Of a DNA stretch of 64,000 bases, positions 1 to 13,080 are shown one piece after another. The stretch is from Arachis hypogaea (Eukaryota; Streptophyta; Magnoliopsida; Fabales; Fabaceae), in NCBI RefSeq assembly GCF_003086295.3, contig NC_092054.1:32766393-32830392 (forward strand), read 5' to 3'. Positions within the stretch are counted from its first letter, which is position 1. Each line of letters starts with the position of its first letter. The notes below the pieces were generated by a model. That model searched no databases. It saw only the letters and a program-made list of their open reading frames with translations, and was not told where the DNA came from. The position numbers and the translations under genes are program-made.

Positions 1-1945
1 TTTATATTTCCATTGTTTAGGTATGACATGCCATTTGGGTCTTTCGTAGGTGTCAACCACTATGGGATATCTACGCTTCTTGGGTGCGCATTATTGCAGA
101 ATGAAGACACTCGTACATTCGAATAGCTTTTTCGTACTTGGTTGAAGTGCATGGGTAAGGCCCCCATATGTGTTATAACTAACAGACCAGTCGCTGCAGA
201 TGCGTTTTGCATTAGAGACCACATTACCACACACACGCCATAGATGGTGCATATGGTATATCCTAAACAAGATACCAAATAAGCTGGTAGGTTACCGTCG
301 TTTCGATCAGCTTATCACATGCATGAAGAGGATTGTGTTTGAATCCAAATCTAAGGACTCATTTGAGAGAGATTGGCACAATTTCATTGAAGAGTATGAC
401 CTCCACAATTCTAGGTGGCTAAATGGTAGTATAATCTTCCGGTTCTTTGCTGCCTATGTGTGGCTTTTTTATAGATGTTATTTTATAGTCAATATGGATG
501 TTGCACTTATGGGTTAACTTATGCTATTTTTTTTTTGTATTTTTTTCCTATTCATTTGCAGATATATTTGCTGACTGACACATGTGGGTGCCAGTATTTT
601 TCAAGGACGAATTCTGGGCTGGCATGAGGAGCACACAACGTAGTGAGAGCATGCATTCAGTTTTCGATAAGTACTTAAACACTAAGAGCTCTTTGTTGCA
701 ATTTGTTCGCCAATACCAAAATTGTGTTATAGACAAGGAGCAAAAGGAGCTTGAGTGTGACGCTGCTGATTTAAGGGGTATTATCCCTTGTGTTTCTAGC
801 TCACCAATAAAGAAGCAGTTCCAGAAAGAATATACAAACTCCATGTTTTGAGACGTTCAGGATCAATTTATCAAAAAGGCCGATTGTGACATCTCCTCAG
901 TCAACCATCATGGCACAAGTATAGTTTGTGAAGTTGACCAACAAAAGATGGTATTTGACATGTCAGTGTATAGCAGATACCAAGTCGTGTATTGCTCGCA
1001 GTCATCAGACGTTCAATGTGATTGCTTTATGTTCCAATCGAATGGTATTCTATGCTGCCACAGTCTTGCTGTTCTCCTACATTTTTGTGTGACAGCAGTG
1101 TCCTCACAATACATTCTATCCCGATGGAGTAAGAATGTTAGTCGGAGACACACATACATCAGGAGTAGCATTGACATGGACCGTTCTAATGAAAGCATGA
1201 CCATTTTTAGAGAATTGTGTTCTGATTTTTACAACGTTGCTCAGGATTTCGTGGCTACTCCGGAGGTTGCTGCTATATTGCGTGATGCCATGGACAGTGC
1301 TCGGCAGAAGCTCAAAGAACACAAAGAATCCGAGCATCAAGCTGCACATGTACTAAGTGCAGTTTACTCACATACGCGTGATGAGTGTCCCGTTAGTATG
1401 GATGAGCTACATGGCTCACGTCGTGTTCCTACGCGAGGTCGTCCAACGTCCACCAGACTTGGGGCAGATCTAGAAAAATCTATTAAAAAGAGGATACGCA
1501 AACACAAGAACACTCACAATCACAACAAGGTAAATATGAGATCTACCCCCTTTTTCACGTCATTTGTTTATTTTAAGTGGGTTGAATGGATGATAAGTGA
1601 TGATGTTATTTTTCAATATGATTTGTGTGTTAAGGGACCTAATGGTAATGCACAACCATCTCCTACCAATGTGGCATCTTCTTACAAAGATACGCAATGG
1701 GCTTGTTCAAAAATGACAGAGAATTTGGCTACGCATTCTGGCTCCTTCATATCACTATTGAATTCATTCCATAACGATGAACAATTGTGTATGTATACCT
1801 AGTGTATTTTTCGTAGCATTCATGTCATATCCATTTACTTATTGATTCCTCTTTTGTTTTGTTTTTAAATTTTTTTTTTCCACAGGAAGCATTTTTGGAG
1901 GATTCGAAGTTTAACAACACTACAAATCATAAGCATTAGAGTTTA
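1..1945 (+). pseudogene. FAR1/FHY3-type (MuDR-like) transposase, 5'-truncated by the window edge and broken
   Basis: The family comprises MULE transposases and the FAR1/FRS transcription factors derived from them. From base 22 the frame reads YDMPFGSFVGVNHYG and then LLGCALLQNED, the MULE DDE-domain hallmark. It continues with the HTRHRWCIW block at about 230-260, MWVPVFFKDEFWAGMRST after an intron (426-561), and a SWIM zinc finger with CDC and CCH at 1017-1065. A tail with FVATPEVAAILRDAM follows. Breaks are a TAG at 124-126 replacing an expected Trp, a frameshift near 196, a TGA at 576-578 and a TGA at 849-851 (both where Arg is expected). A small intron at 1530-1634 has GT-AG ends and keeps frame. 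The last exon (about 1890-1945) follows a CAG acceptor; its exact stop is uncertain (1939 or 1945). Strand and family are secure; function is lost. Confidence 0.88.
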
Positions 1946-2888
1946 GCAACTACTTTGTACTTTGCCCATGCTTCAATGTTATTTTACGTTATCATGATTT
2001 TGGTGATTTATTGGGTTTATTTTATGTATTTTAATATACTCAACTTTTATTTTACCTTGCTACAACTTCATCTACCATTATTAAACAAAATACAATAACA
2101 GACTTGGGCAACTAAATTACAACTTTTTTATTCTTTTACTCTTTCTTACCATTATTATTTGTTACTAATATTTTATCTTAATAAATGTTTAGCTGATAAT
2201 TTGATCATTATGATAATGTGGTGCAATACATGAATTTTAAAATTGAATATCAAAAGTATCCGTACACAATAAGGTCTTTTTTTCATTATTTAAAAAATTA
2301 GACATCAAAAAAACATATCCAGACATGTATTTTATTTACCTCCAATAACATCCGTTAATTTATTAGAATAACAACCACGATCGAGCATTTATTGCTTGGG
2401 CATAGATATTATTAGCTGGCTGTTAAGCATGGATAATTGTAAAGTCCATAAATTTTTAGCAGATATTCGAAAGAAAGTTCAAACTTCAATCAACGTAATC
2501 TCGATTTGAGCAAAAAAATTCCAAACACGTATAAAAAAATAATCTAACAATTAAAAAACAATTTTTTTATTACATAATTATTAACTGGGATATTGAATCC
2601 TCTTTTTTTTTTGTTCAGTCCAAATCCAAATCCATTCGCAAATATTTCATGATAAAAATCACATAAATCCTGCAACCATATCAACCGTAAATACACACAG
2701 CAACTCTAGTCCTAATTAATTGTTTGTGTATATATTTACCCTGCTGTCCAATATAGGTAATCCTTTAATAAAGATGCACCCGGTTTTAGTTTATATCCGA
2801 TAACATCCATCTGTATTCAATGATAACATCCATTAAATTTTGAAAACAAATTAACAAAAAACACACACCGACCAACTCCAATCTCAAT
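1946..2888. other. AT-rich spacer between the convergent FAR1 and Ulp1 genes
   Basis: This stretch is AT-rich and has no coherent reading frame. It lies between the 3' ends of two genes pointing at each other, so it should hold both 3' untranslated regions and polyadenylation signals. Short A/T runs and scattered 'taacatcc' words occur, the latter also seen in the introns of the Ulp1 gene. I see no further gene or terminal repeat. Confidence 0.5.
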
Positions 2889-3351
2889 TTATGGCTTATA
2901 GTTCCGTTTAGCTTTCTTGGCCCGTTCTGCCCTTCGAACCAGTGATCTTGTCCGTGGGTTCATCCAAGGATCTTCAAGATTTTTCTTCTTTCCCCTATCC
3001 TCCACATGACGACATGGTACATTGAGTACACCATTTATCTCACTCCTAGAGATGTTGTCTTTGCAAATTAGAATGTCAGTTACAATTTCTTTCCGAATTT
3101 GTTGCAGCTGGGCCTGTGGTCACAAACAGATGTATTTGTGTTTGGTATAGAACACTCTAAAGACGCAACTATAAATCCAGCCAGCATAAGTAGAATTCAT
3201 CCAAGAAGAGTTTTTTATCAATTATTAAATACGCAAATAAGCATCAGTATATATTTTGGACTTCACTAACCGTATTCCAAATAGGCATGTTCAATTCATC
3301 CTCTGCCAAGCTCTTTGGATCCCACATTTCTATCCATTTAATGACATATAT

Positions 3352-3791
3352 GCCACAGTCCCACCTATGCAACACAAATGACAAAAAGTCGTGCCAACAT
3401 ATTAAAATTTGTGTGGGTTGATTTTTTAAACCTTTCTTCGTTTTCATCTCGAGACTTACCCATTTGGCTGTTTTTGGAGCCTTGTTTCATAGCAACACTC
3501 ATAGCCCTTAGCTGTGAATACTATATTCGGGTCTACAGTTGCTGCCAACTCTTGGAGAAGAAAGCCATTCGACAAGCCAGACAGAAAAAATTAGGAAGGA
3601 AAATATAAAAAAGAAAAAAAAATAATGAAGGCCACACTTAACACCCGAAAAAATATGCATAATCAAATCTATTCTCACTTACTACATATTTATCTATTTT
3701 CTCTCGGCGCTCCGAGTGTGGGGCCACTGTGCATGGAGTCTAACACCCATAGGTTATCAGTCTTCCGGTGGAGTACATATAGCCACCAGTG
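3352..3791 (-). other. Ulp1/C48 catalytic core (His-Asp-Cys)
   Basis: Within the minus-strand gene the catalytic His codon is 3789-3791 (in HWW), the Asp codon 3738-3740 (in LDS) and the Cys codon 3355-3357 (in DCG). Order and spacing, after removing introns, fit the C48 papain-like fold. The oxyanion Gln normally found a few residues before Cys may be the Q of KQPNGWDCG, which is only created when the intron is removed. Confidence 0.8.
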
Positions 3792-4979
3792 ATCATCTCG
3801 ACACACTGGAACAAACCATTTCATCGTTGAATAAAGCATGTTAGAATATAGTTATTTTTTTTCATATTCTTGTAATAAAAAATAGATTTTGTGTGTGGAT
3901 AAGTAAGTACGTAAATTACTGACATAATCAACTTTTTTCGCCTTCCCTACATCGAACCAGTGTTGCCCGCGGCCCATGAAGCTGCTAAGAACATGGACAA
4001 AACTAGTGTTCATCCCGGCACATCGTTCAATGTTATCATCAGTCAATATTATGGCCTGTAAACCCATTTTGCATTAGTTAAACACCTAATGTAATAATTT
4101 AGAGTATCCTTCACCGAGGTAATTATGGTATTAATTAATATTAAGTAGGTAAGGACAGATTGCACTAACCATTAGTTTCGGTGGAATACAGTAAAAATCT
4201 GTGCAAAACCTTGCGTTGCTCGAAGCATTGAACATGGCACAATAGTAATCAACCACCTGGATAGAGTAAACGTATTACATTTCATGGCACTTTAATGCAG
4301 AACACATACACAGCAATTGATTACTGTTTTTTTGTTTGCTCTTACCGTATCGCTTACTCTTCTACGCCATCCCAGTGATTGAAGGTCTGCTCGCTGCAAC
4401 TAAACATCATCACTCCCATTGCGAATCCACGCGAGCGTGAGATTCTTTGCACCCCTCCGATCTGTCACCCACTTGTATATCATGTTCATGTCATCACCTG
4501 TAGGCCTTGCAGCACCCCCAGATGGCATTAGTGTGTCCACCACAGCTTTTGTTTTTCTTATGTTTTCTGGTGCTTCAGGTTCCGGAGTCGCGTTTCGATC
4601 ATTTGTTACCAGAGATCCGAGTGGTGAGTCCGGTATGTGCAACTGAGTGATGCCAAGCGAGAATGACGGGATTAGAAAGTCAACTTGAGGTGGGTCCTCT
4701 GGTGCAACATACACTACCATTGCAAGTTCTCCGGGTTCCCTGCACAGTCATTAACAATTAAGTGCTCTTAACCGAGTGCTCTTAACAATTAAGTGCTCTT
4801 ATCTGAGCCAAAACTAAAATAAAGAAAGTTGTGTAACCAGTATAAGATTATATGGATAACATCTATTATTGATTAAACATTCCACCTCATAAGAAGGAAA
4901 GAGTCAGAGGTAAAAGATTCATGCACCTAATATAATTTTCAATAATTCGTATTATTGTTAAATTCATCTAACTTGCCTT

Positions 4980-6540
4980 TGCTTTGCAGGTCCTTCATCG
5001 ACATTATCATCTGTTCCGTTTCCAACAGGTGTGTCAGGCATTGTCTTATCCCCTTTGGGCATTTCAGCACATGTCTTTCTCATACTCACAGTATTCCCCC
5101 TAATGGACCTGTTTTTGGACTCTTAAATAAATTAGAAGTTGAGCACCTATAAATGATAATAACAAAAGACACATGATACAAGTCTGATGTAATCAAGTCA
5201 ATCTAGTATGCTTAAATGCGTAAATGATGTTAATTCTAAATTTTACCCAAAGCTTATTCGTGCAGAATAAAGTAAAGAATGAATAGTAACATCCACAATG
5301 CCAACAAGATAGCAGCCATAATGACAGACCAATAACATCTGGTATGAGGCATGCATAACATTCGAAATGAAATGATAAAATATTAGCTATTCAAACTCCT
5401 ATTCAAGATAAATATACCAGTTACAGCCCCTAATGTTGCCATCCTTCTCAAATAAGCACAATATTATACGTAGGTAAAATATATTAAAATTACTTTAGAG
5501 ATGGTAAAATTTTATATGCAAACAAATGTAATGATAAATTATGTCAACGCAGTTGCCCAAAATTAGAAAAAAAAATTATACTAGTATACTATTATAATGA
5601 GGCAGGTTAAAGCATTAAAACTCCATGCGATAACTGAAAATTCAGTAACTTGCCTTTCCTTTGAAAGCTCGTCCTTAACATTATCATCTGTTGCAATTAC
5701 CACAGGCGTGTCGGCCACTGTCTCCTCCCCTGTAGGCATTTCCATACATGTCTTGTTCGTACAGACTTTATCCCCTCCAATGCATCCGTGTTGTGAACCT
5801 TGGCTACATTTTCTGTTTACATAAATTGGAAGATGAACAACTATAAGTGATAATTAAAAAGGTCACCTAGCATAAATATAATACGACCAAGTAAATCTAG
5901 TACACCCAAGTATAGTATAGAATGAACAATAACATCCGTTATTCCAATCAGTTAACATCCGTAAGGCCACACGGATAACATCAGGTGTCAAATATACATA
6001 ACACCCAAACTAATAAGACAAGAATTAGCTCTTCAAAATACTATTTAAAGTAACTAGTATTGGCATTACTTAACGGGAGAGGACACAAAGTCATCAAATT
6101 TATTATATTATGGAATGAATGCTAAAACACAAGAAGATGTATTTACATGTGTAAGGTCTATTGCCATGCTCAAAATAAGTATCTCCAACAGTTTTTAAAA
6201 GATAGATTTACTAGCTACAGCATCAACATCACACTTCTAAAATTAGATAAATAATTAATTACTCTATACATGGTAAAAGATTTTTATACTATAATAATAT
6301 TAAAAAGACGCAGGTTAGAGCAATAAAAGTTTATAACAAAACTAAAAAAATCATGGAATTGCCTATTTTTGGAAGGTTGTTGATCAAATTCAACAGATGA
6401 TGCATGACCAGCCGGTATGTCGGTCTCGTTTTCATCTACCGTGGTAGCTTCTTTACGAGTCTTTCTATTAGACTTTCTTTTTTTCCTAATGCTTCCTCTC
6501 TTTGATACACGGTTGGGCTTGTTCGGTAACCCGGACATCT
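4980..6540 (-). repeat. Tandemly duplicated exon-intron cassette in the Ulp1 gene
   Basis: Two minus-strand exon-like blocks encode related text: C-EMPKGDKTMPDTPVG followed by TDDNVDEG near 5140-4985, and C-EMPTGEETVADTPVV followed by TDDNVKDE near 5820-5655. A third block at 6535-6365 has a looser version (TVDENETDIPAGHASS). Flanking intron sequence is also alike: the plus-strand stretches near 5150-5215 and 5850-5920 share an 'agtaaatctagta/agtcaatctagta' core. The cassette unit is about 680 bp. Confidence 0.68.
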
Positions 6541-7921
6541 TCCTAATTAAATTTAGAAGCCCCTACAGTGGACAACATATAAGTTTTATTTAAGTAAGAG
6601 ATTAAAAGCAGTGATCCGATTAACATATCTTTCACACTTATCACTATTAAAATATTATATATATATATATATATTATGCCTCACCGAGTGAGATGTGCTT
6701 TCCTCTTCATCCTTCTTCTTCAGATCAACAAAGGACCAGTCTCTGATCTACGGTTCTCTCCCATTATATCTTCCTAAATCTCCATGCTTGTTAGCATGGA
6801 GATATATAATCTGAAAATTATAGTAATTACTATAAACAAGGTATACTATAAAATAACAAACAACAAATTAAAGGTTAGGGATATATGGCTCACCAGTAAT
6901 GCGAACATACATCCATCCACTGTCTTCTTTCCTACATCCTGAAACCTTAGAACTCCCTCAATTAAAAAATCATAAATGTACCTCGCCCAATACATTTTCT
7001 TTGGGTTCGATACATCAATGGCAGCCCGTATATGTATGTCTAAAACAGTAGCCTTTGGCGAGGGAAAGAAGAAACACTTCGCTATCAACATGATGAACTG
7101 TCTCCGGAAGTTCATTCTATCGACATCGGACTGCATCGAGCATGTGATAACATCTATTTTCAAATCTGCTTGTGTCTTTCCTATGAAGCTGTTAACAAGT
7201 CGGTGCTCTACTGCTGTTTCTGGACTTTTGAAACTATTCCCTGCCAAGCACAAAATTGAGTCGATGCAATCCAAATCTTTAATGGCTAATTTAACCGAAA
7301 ACATATAATCAACGAAAGTACTGTGATTATTTTTTTTTCTTTTCTCCCTATTTTATTTGACGATTGCTTACCATGATTTGGTAGTCCAAAACACCGCACA
7401 ATTGATTCAACCGATATGAGAATTTTTCTTGTTCCGACGACCAAAGACTTCTCATCCTGACTATATGATGATGCTAATGCAACCATCATATCTTGGTTGA
7501 CAGTCCATTCAGGCACATATTGCAGCCAGCCAAGTCCCATGTTATGCACCTCCATTATTTTCTCTCTGCCTGCGTCTGAGTCTAATTGCTTCATAACTGA
7601 AGCCACGCAACATGGCGAGCACCTAGATACCAGTGTTTTCTACACAAACATACATAATTAGCACAAAGTGACAACGAAGGAGAATGTCGGCTTTAACATT
7701 TACTATCAGAAAATAATATCCCAAGTTTACAGTTAATTCACCGCTAATCATTCAAGGTACCTTTTTTGGTCCACCAGTTTTTTTCGCGATCCTCTTTCGG
7801 GATTGTTATTCTTATGTGTCTCTTTTTTGTTCCTGGTACGAGCCATACCTACTTCTTGTTTTTTGAACACCTATTCACAAACAACTGCTATATATACTCA
7901 AATAACTCACTTAAATTAATC

Positions 7922-8337
7922 ATTAACATACCAACATGTTTATCAATAGCATAGATACGCTAACATACCAAGTACGAAAATTCCATAGACAATGTTATTA
8001 TTCATTTATTATTTCTTTTATTTACATGGGTGAAAAACATGCCACGAGTGGTTGCATTGAATTGAGTGTTTTCAAATCTCAGAGACTCTGCATTGGGTCA
8101 CTCTCGTACGTAGTAACTAGCACATGCAACAACCATGTTCATGTTCGTGAATTGTTGTTATTATCAAAATAAAAATTATACATTGAAAAATTAAAATAAA
8201 GTGTGGAATTGTGACAATTATTCATGTTATGTGTTGATGATTGTTAACAAAGAATTCCAAGAGAGTATATATATATCATTATGTCAAACAAATAAAGCTT
8301 CTAAAAGCAAAATTCCAAATAAAAATTGCCACTAATT

Positions 8338-8406
<69 letters not shown>

Positions 8407-8672
8407 GTAATAAGAAGAGGAAACAATAATGCAATCGTTTTCATACCCAAAAAAAAAAGATAAAGCATATATCTCTCTCAAAGGCAACTGAATGGAACTT
8501 TACAAGGAATTTAGTGAAGTCTATTTTATTTATTTTTAATTTTTGATTTATGTGTATGAAATATTTGCTATGGAAAGCCAAGTTGGTTTTACAAAAGCGC
8601 TATATGAATGAAACTAATTAAATGAAACTAATTAACATACCAACATGTTTATCAATAGCATAGATACGCTAA
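7922..8672. repeat. 42-bp perfect direct repeat (7922-7963 and 8631-8672)
   Basis: The same 42 bases, beginning ATTAACATACCAACATG and ending AGATACGCTAA, occur at 7922-7963 and 8631-8672. They flank about 670 bp of AT-rich sequence that includes an (AT)n microsatellite. The location is upstream of exon 1 of the minus-strand Ulp1 gene, probably in its leader or first introns. Confidence 0.85.
8343..8403. repeat. (AT)n microsatellite
   Basis: About 30 uninterrupted AT units. The surrounding 8170-9000 is AT-rich and shows no gene. Confidence 0.97.
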
Positions 8673-10128
8673 TAACTTTGCTTAGTTCAATATAAAAATC
8701 ATGATTACTTACTATGTGTCCATCATTGTCATTATCACTTCACTAAAGTGATTAATCAAAATTCAGTGAATTAATTTGTTTAACTACATACCATTAATTA
8801 AATAGTCATATATGTATGTATGTTCAGTATTTAACATACACTAATAAAGATAAAGCACTTCACACTAAAAAATTTCATGCAAAATTCCAACTCAACCTTT
8901 TATAAAATTAAAGCAATTCACACTAAAAAAAAATCAAGGCATAATATCTCAATTGCACCATATCTAGAAGGATTTTTTTTCTTCACATGAAGTACAAAAA
9001 AATAATTTGTCAATAACTTTAAGTACTCCTAACGTACTCCCACTCCAGCCCAAAATGATATCTTTGCAAGTTTTTCCCTTTTTCCAAACCCAGCAAAGTG
9101 AGATAAAGAACAAAATTTCATCATTAACAACGAGTCCAACCACAAACAACAACTGATAATGGAGCCCCAATATGCCAATTATTCGAAACACAATCAATGG
9201 AGAGATAAAACTATATAACATACCTATAGGACTCGGACACAACGGTATGCGATGCTCAGCTTTTCAAGTGGCGACTTCCGAAATATGGAGGCAACTTGAA
9301 CGAAATGGCTGTTTCATATTTGTCACATTATTAATTACTTGAAATAAAGCACAACACCAAGTATGAAAAATAGCAACTTAAACCACATAACATATAAAAA
9401 ACCAATCAGGGAGCCATAACACATCAAAAAATTAATGTATACTTATCACAGTTTGACTTAGCCTGAGTTTTATTGGCTGATTTTGATGCTTACTCACAAT
9501 GCATCCAAACAATTTCATAGCATTTTTTTTTAGTTGTTTAAGAAAAAATATTCATAGAAAATGGGGAATTGAAATAATGATAGAAAGGCTTTTAATAAAT
9601 AGATTGTCATATTGGATAACATCCATGAAGAACACACCAAATTCCATTGAAACGATAGAAATTTTATATGGTGTCTTGCCATATCCATAATGAATTAAGA
9701 TGAAATACTTTCTCCCAAAATAAAAACCAAAAAATACAAAACTCAACCTAACACACAGTATCAAGATTCAAGAGTAATATATACTGTAACATATAATCAG
9801 AACATATCACTCGCATTGCAAAACGAGTATATTATTGCATAATTATAGAGTGACTTCACAATCCCAATTAACAAAGATTCTAGAGAGGGAAATAAGAATG
9901 ATTATCATATGAAAGTATTAATAATGCTAGAAGAGAGAAGTCACATTATGACAAACACAACGAAGACAGTTTTCAAAAGCATTATCATGTAACATTTCTA
10001 ACGGCCGGAATAGTTCGAACAAAAAAGATTCAGTGAGTTGCAATAGACAGGAAAAGCATTCAAATAATCAAAGTCCAATGCCCATAAAGAGAAAACGAGC
10101 AAGCGAGCGAGAATAGGGTTTTACTTAC

Positions 10129-10188
10129 CATGGAAAACGTGAGTGAATGCGAATATGGTGAAGCTGAGAGTGTGAAAGTGAGAACTGG
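10129..10188 (-). other. 3' part of a minus-strand leader exon with splice donor, cut by CACTA-1
   Basis: Read on the minus strand the sequence runs to CCATG|GTAAGT, an ideal 5' splice site, at 10129/10128. The exon side continues to 10188, where the CACTA element begins, and resumes at 14912. The direction matches the Ulp1 gene, so this is likely a 5' untranslated exon of its transcript. No start-to-stop frame can be followed. Confidence 0.5.
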
Positions 10189-10540
10189 CATTACAAGAAA
10201 AAGCAATATTTGTAACAAAAAATATTGTTACAAAAAATCGATATTTTGAAACAAAAGGATTTTGTAACAAAAAAAGGGTCATTGCAGTATGTCCCGTTAC
10301 AAAAAGTTTTGTAACAAAAAATGGAACTGTTACAATTCAAAGTAATATTTTGTAACAAATTTTTCTGATGCAAAAAACCAAAAATTGTTACAAAAGTGAT
10401 AATAAATTTTGATCTTCAAAATATTTTTGGTGACAATATATTTTTTCCTATCATAAAATTTTGTTACAAAATATAACTTGATTTTGTAACACTTTTTTCT
10501 TTAGTTACAAAACACTATTTATTTTGTAAAATTTTTTAAT
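10189..10540. repeat. Left subterminal repeat array of CACTA-1
   Basis: Many copies of a palindromic core TTTGTTACAAA or TTTTGTAACAAAA in both orientations, about every 20-40 bp. The mate is at 14560-14908. Confidence 0.85.
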
Positions 10541-11399
10541 ACAAATTATACACATAATTTGCCAAATTATATTTTTTTAATTAATTAATATATAAACTAA
10601 TTTACTCAGCAAGTCAACATTTATATAATATATAATAACATAAATAGTTCAAATATCTTTTATTTAACTAAGATTATTTTATAAATCTTCAACATATAAA
10701 CTTTAAAGTACAAACTAACAAGACACATTGAAGAACCCTAATGTAGATACATAGGACAAGAAATACAAGGAATTATAAATCTCCAAAATGTAATAAGTGC
10801 CACACACCATCATGTTCATACAAGTTCCATCATGTATGAACAAAGAATTACAAACTCCATCATATCCATCGAGCTCCTTTCTCATGGAGAAACTTCTAAT
10901 AAGTACCACACAAGTGCCAAACACCTGAAAAGTTCACCAACCAAAAAACACTAGCTTAAATTCAAATCAAATCAATAATGTTTCAAAGTACAACCCTACT
11001 TCTCAAAATTTTAAAAAATTCACAGAGTGCTTCTTATGTTCCAAACTCTAGTGTGGATGCTCTATGGGTCACATTCTTACACCAGATTTGGTTCCAACTC
11101 AATCAGGTTAATATGAAACTTTATAGGAATTTCACAAGTTGCTACTACAATAGGGTGCCACAATAAAAAGCCTAGAAAGTGCAATCACTTAGTAAATTCA
11201 TATAAAAATTATCATATAACTATAAGTTTATGGTGAACTACTAGGGTTTTTAACTTCATACTACAATTAAAACAAGAATGTACAAATTTATTAATTTTTA
11301 CATAATTTTTGCACAAAAAGCTTATTTCAAAAATCATACAATTTTATCTATTGAACCAAATTACTTGAAACTTCACAGGGGACAACTAGGCTCATAAAA

Positions 11400-12390
11400 T
11401 AAACTACTCAAATTAGTTCCAAGTGAAAAGCAATTGCGGTTTGTTATGATCACACAACATTTTCTACCACATGCATCCATCTAAACAAAACAAGACAAAT
11501 TTGCATACAAAATATTGAGAGAAAAAGTACAAAGTATGGTACCCGTTTTGTTATGTTTCAATTTCAACAAATTAAACCAAACAAATGAATTAAATAAGAA
11601 AGACCATATAGTCAAGTGCTAGTTGTAGATAACAGTTCCATAAAATAATACGGAAGTACCATCATCAGTGTTTTCCTTGAAACGTTGACAAAAAGAAATA
11701 CGCTATTGTCTGCTGCCTCCAAATACCTCACTCGTTTGTCAAAATCCAATAATCGAATGCTCCTCCTATGGTACTCGTTTAAAGAAATTGCTGAACAAAG
11801 TCCAATTACAAAAACTAAACAATTCCAAACTCCAATAAGTAATTTTTGCAGAAGTTTCTTAGAGAACATATATACATAGCACACGGATTAAAGCATTCTA
11901 TGAGAGACATATACCCGATGGAAAATACTTGTTGCAGATATGCAAATATGGGTATGGCTGCATAAAAAAAGAGAATAAAGAAATTAGAGATGCAACTAAC
12001 AATAGAAAGTATAACTCAATAAGAAACACAAATATCCCCCTTATGGTCAATTTCTTAATAGAAAGTAGAACTCAATAAGCAACTACAATCTCAACATCTG
12101 GATCCTTTTCTTTTCGTTCCTTAATAAATCTATAGATAACAAACAAATAAATGCAGAAAATTTTGCTTATTCCTTCAATACTGCATATGAAATTCATGAG
12201 TTCTAAAATTGGTTCCAAGTGAAAAGCAATTGCGATTTGGGAGTTATATACACTTAGAAAGTTGACTACCCTTTTTTTAACAGATCTTGGAAACTCATTA
12301 ATGGTCACATTCTAAAGTTCATAAGCCACTCACCTCAATTCCACTACCACATACATCCATCTAAACAAAACAAGACAAATTTGCATACCT
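11400..12390. repeat. Internal direct duplication in CACTA-1 (about 11415-11508 and 12205-12388)
   Basis: Both copies contain TTCCAAGTGAAAAGCAATTG and, further on, CATCCATCTAAACAAAACAA followed by GACAAATTTGCATAC. In the second copy the two words are about 90 bp further apart, so one copy has an insertion or the other a deletion. Read on the minus strand, an exon-like block with GT donor lies just upstream of the second copy (about 12520-12390). Confidence 0.75.
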
Positions 12391-12549
12391 CTATAAAGCA
12401 AGTTATCTTAGTGGCTGAAAATTTTTTGGTTATGACAACAAAGCTCCTAAGCAATCTTAGCTGCTCCTCAACTCCCTTAAGCTTGCCCTTCCCTCCTATC
12501 CGAAGCTCCTGACGGAAATCAATGACAACAATATTCCCAAAAATTAAAG

Positions 12550-13080
12550 GAAATCAAAATCAGAGGGGAGAACGCCCTTACCGATAGTGAATCCCAGCGA
12601 GGCAGCGCTGTTTTCCGGTGACAGGGGCTCAGTGACGCAACCCCTAACAGCGGCGACGACAGTGACTCCACGAACGGTGACTGGGTGCAACAGGGCGAAC
12701 AACGCCTCCTCCTTTTTCCTCCGTCTTCCAATCTCCACGCGTCTGTCTCTCCTGTGCATCCTCAGCGTCGTCCGTGATGGGAGATGCGACGGCGGTGGAA
12801 GCTGGCAACAACCTGCTCACGATGAAGACGACGACGGCAGCGGCTTCCCTCAGCGATAGAAGAACGCGAACTGACGGCGGCGATGGAGGCACAACGGCTT
12901 TCCTTCCTCGCGGAGCTCTTCCTCTCGCTCAACGTCTCCTCCTTCCTGACGGCGACACGACGGCAAGGCGGCAGTGATGCCCGCCGGCGCCGTCCTCCTT
13001 CTTCCACCTCTCCTTCTCTTGCTCTCTGATTCCAGCTTCCCCCTTTCTTTTCCTTTCTTTCCCTCTCCATTTTTTCCTTT
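12550..13080 (-). other. GC- and CpG-rich block in CACTA-1, probable promoter/leader region
   Basis: This 0.5-kb island stands out sharply from the AT-rich interior and is full of CGCC, CGTCGTC and GGCGGC words. All six frames are partly open, as expected of GC-rich sequence, giving Arg/Ser-rich translations without domain similarity, so I do not call a protein. Read on the minus strand it ends at TATCG|GTAAGG near 12580, a good splice donor, followed by other GT/AG-bounded blocks, consistent with a spliced minus-strand transcript. The origin of the block is unknown. Confidence 0.5.

Larger units (their letters stand above)
2889..7846 (-). pseudogene. Multi-exon Ulp1-type (peptidase C48) gene of a MULE
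   Basis: Ulp1-family cysteine proteases cleave SUMO-like modifiers; plant MULEs often carry diverged copies. Exon 1 (7846-7761) starts MARTRNKKETHKNNN and ends at a GT donor. Later exon-like blocks are near 7639-7372 (CSPCCVASVMKQLDSD), 7304-6894 (FRRQFIMLIAKCFFFP), 6823-6687, 6535-6365 (basic, NLS-like), 5820-5655, 5140-4985, 4720-4400, 4256-4171, 4067-3930, 3808-3700, 3590-3470, 3364-3270 and 3117-2889. The C-terminal part shows His in DDHWWLYV, Asp in WVLDSM and Cys in WDCGIYVIKW, so the catalytic triad survives. The splice joining QKQPNG to WDCG is clean GT-AG and in frame. A TAG interrupts the 6823-6687 block, and frames do not join cleanly between the first three exons, so I call it a pseudogene, though alternative splicing cannot be excluded. 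The stop is TAA at 2889-2891. Confidence 0.8.

Noticed and set aside
12544..13070. Several overlapping 70-102 codon frames in both strands of CACTA-1
   Set aside because: All are Arg/Ser/Gly-rich artefacts of a GC-rich, stop-poor block; no frame is favoured.
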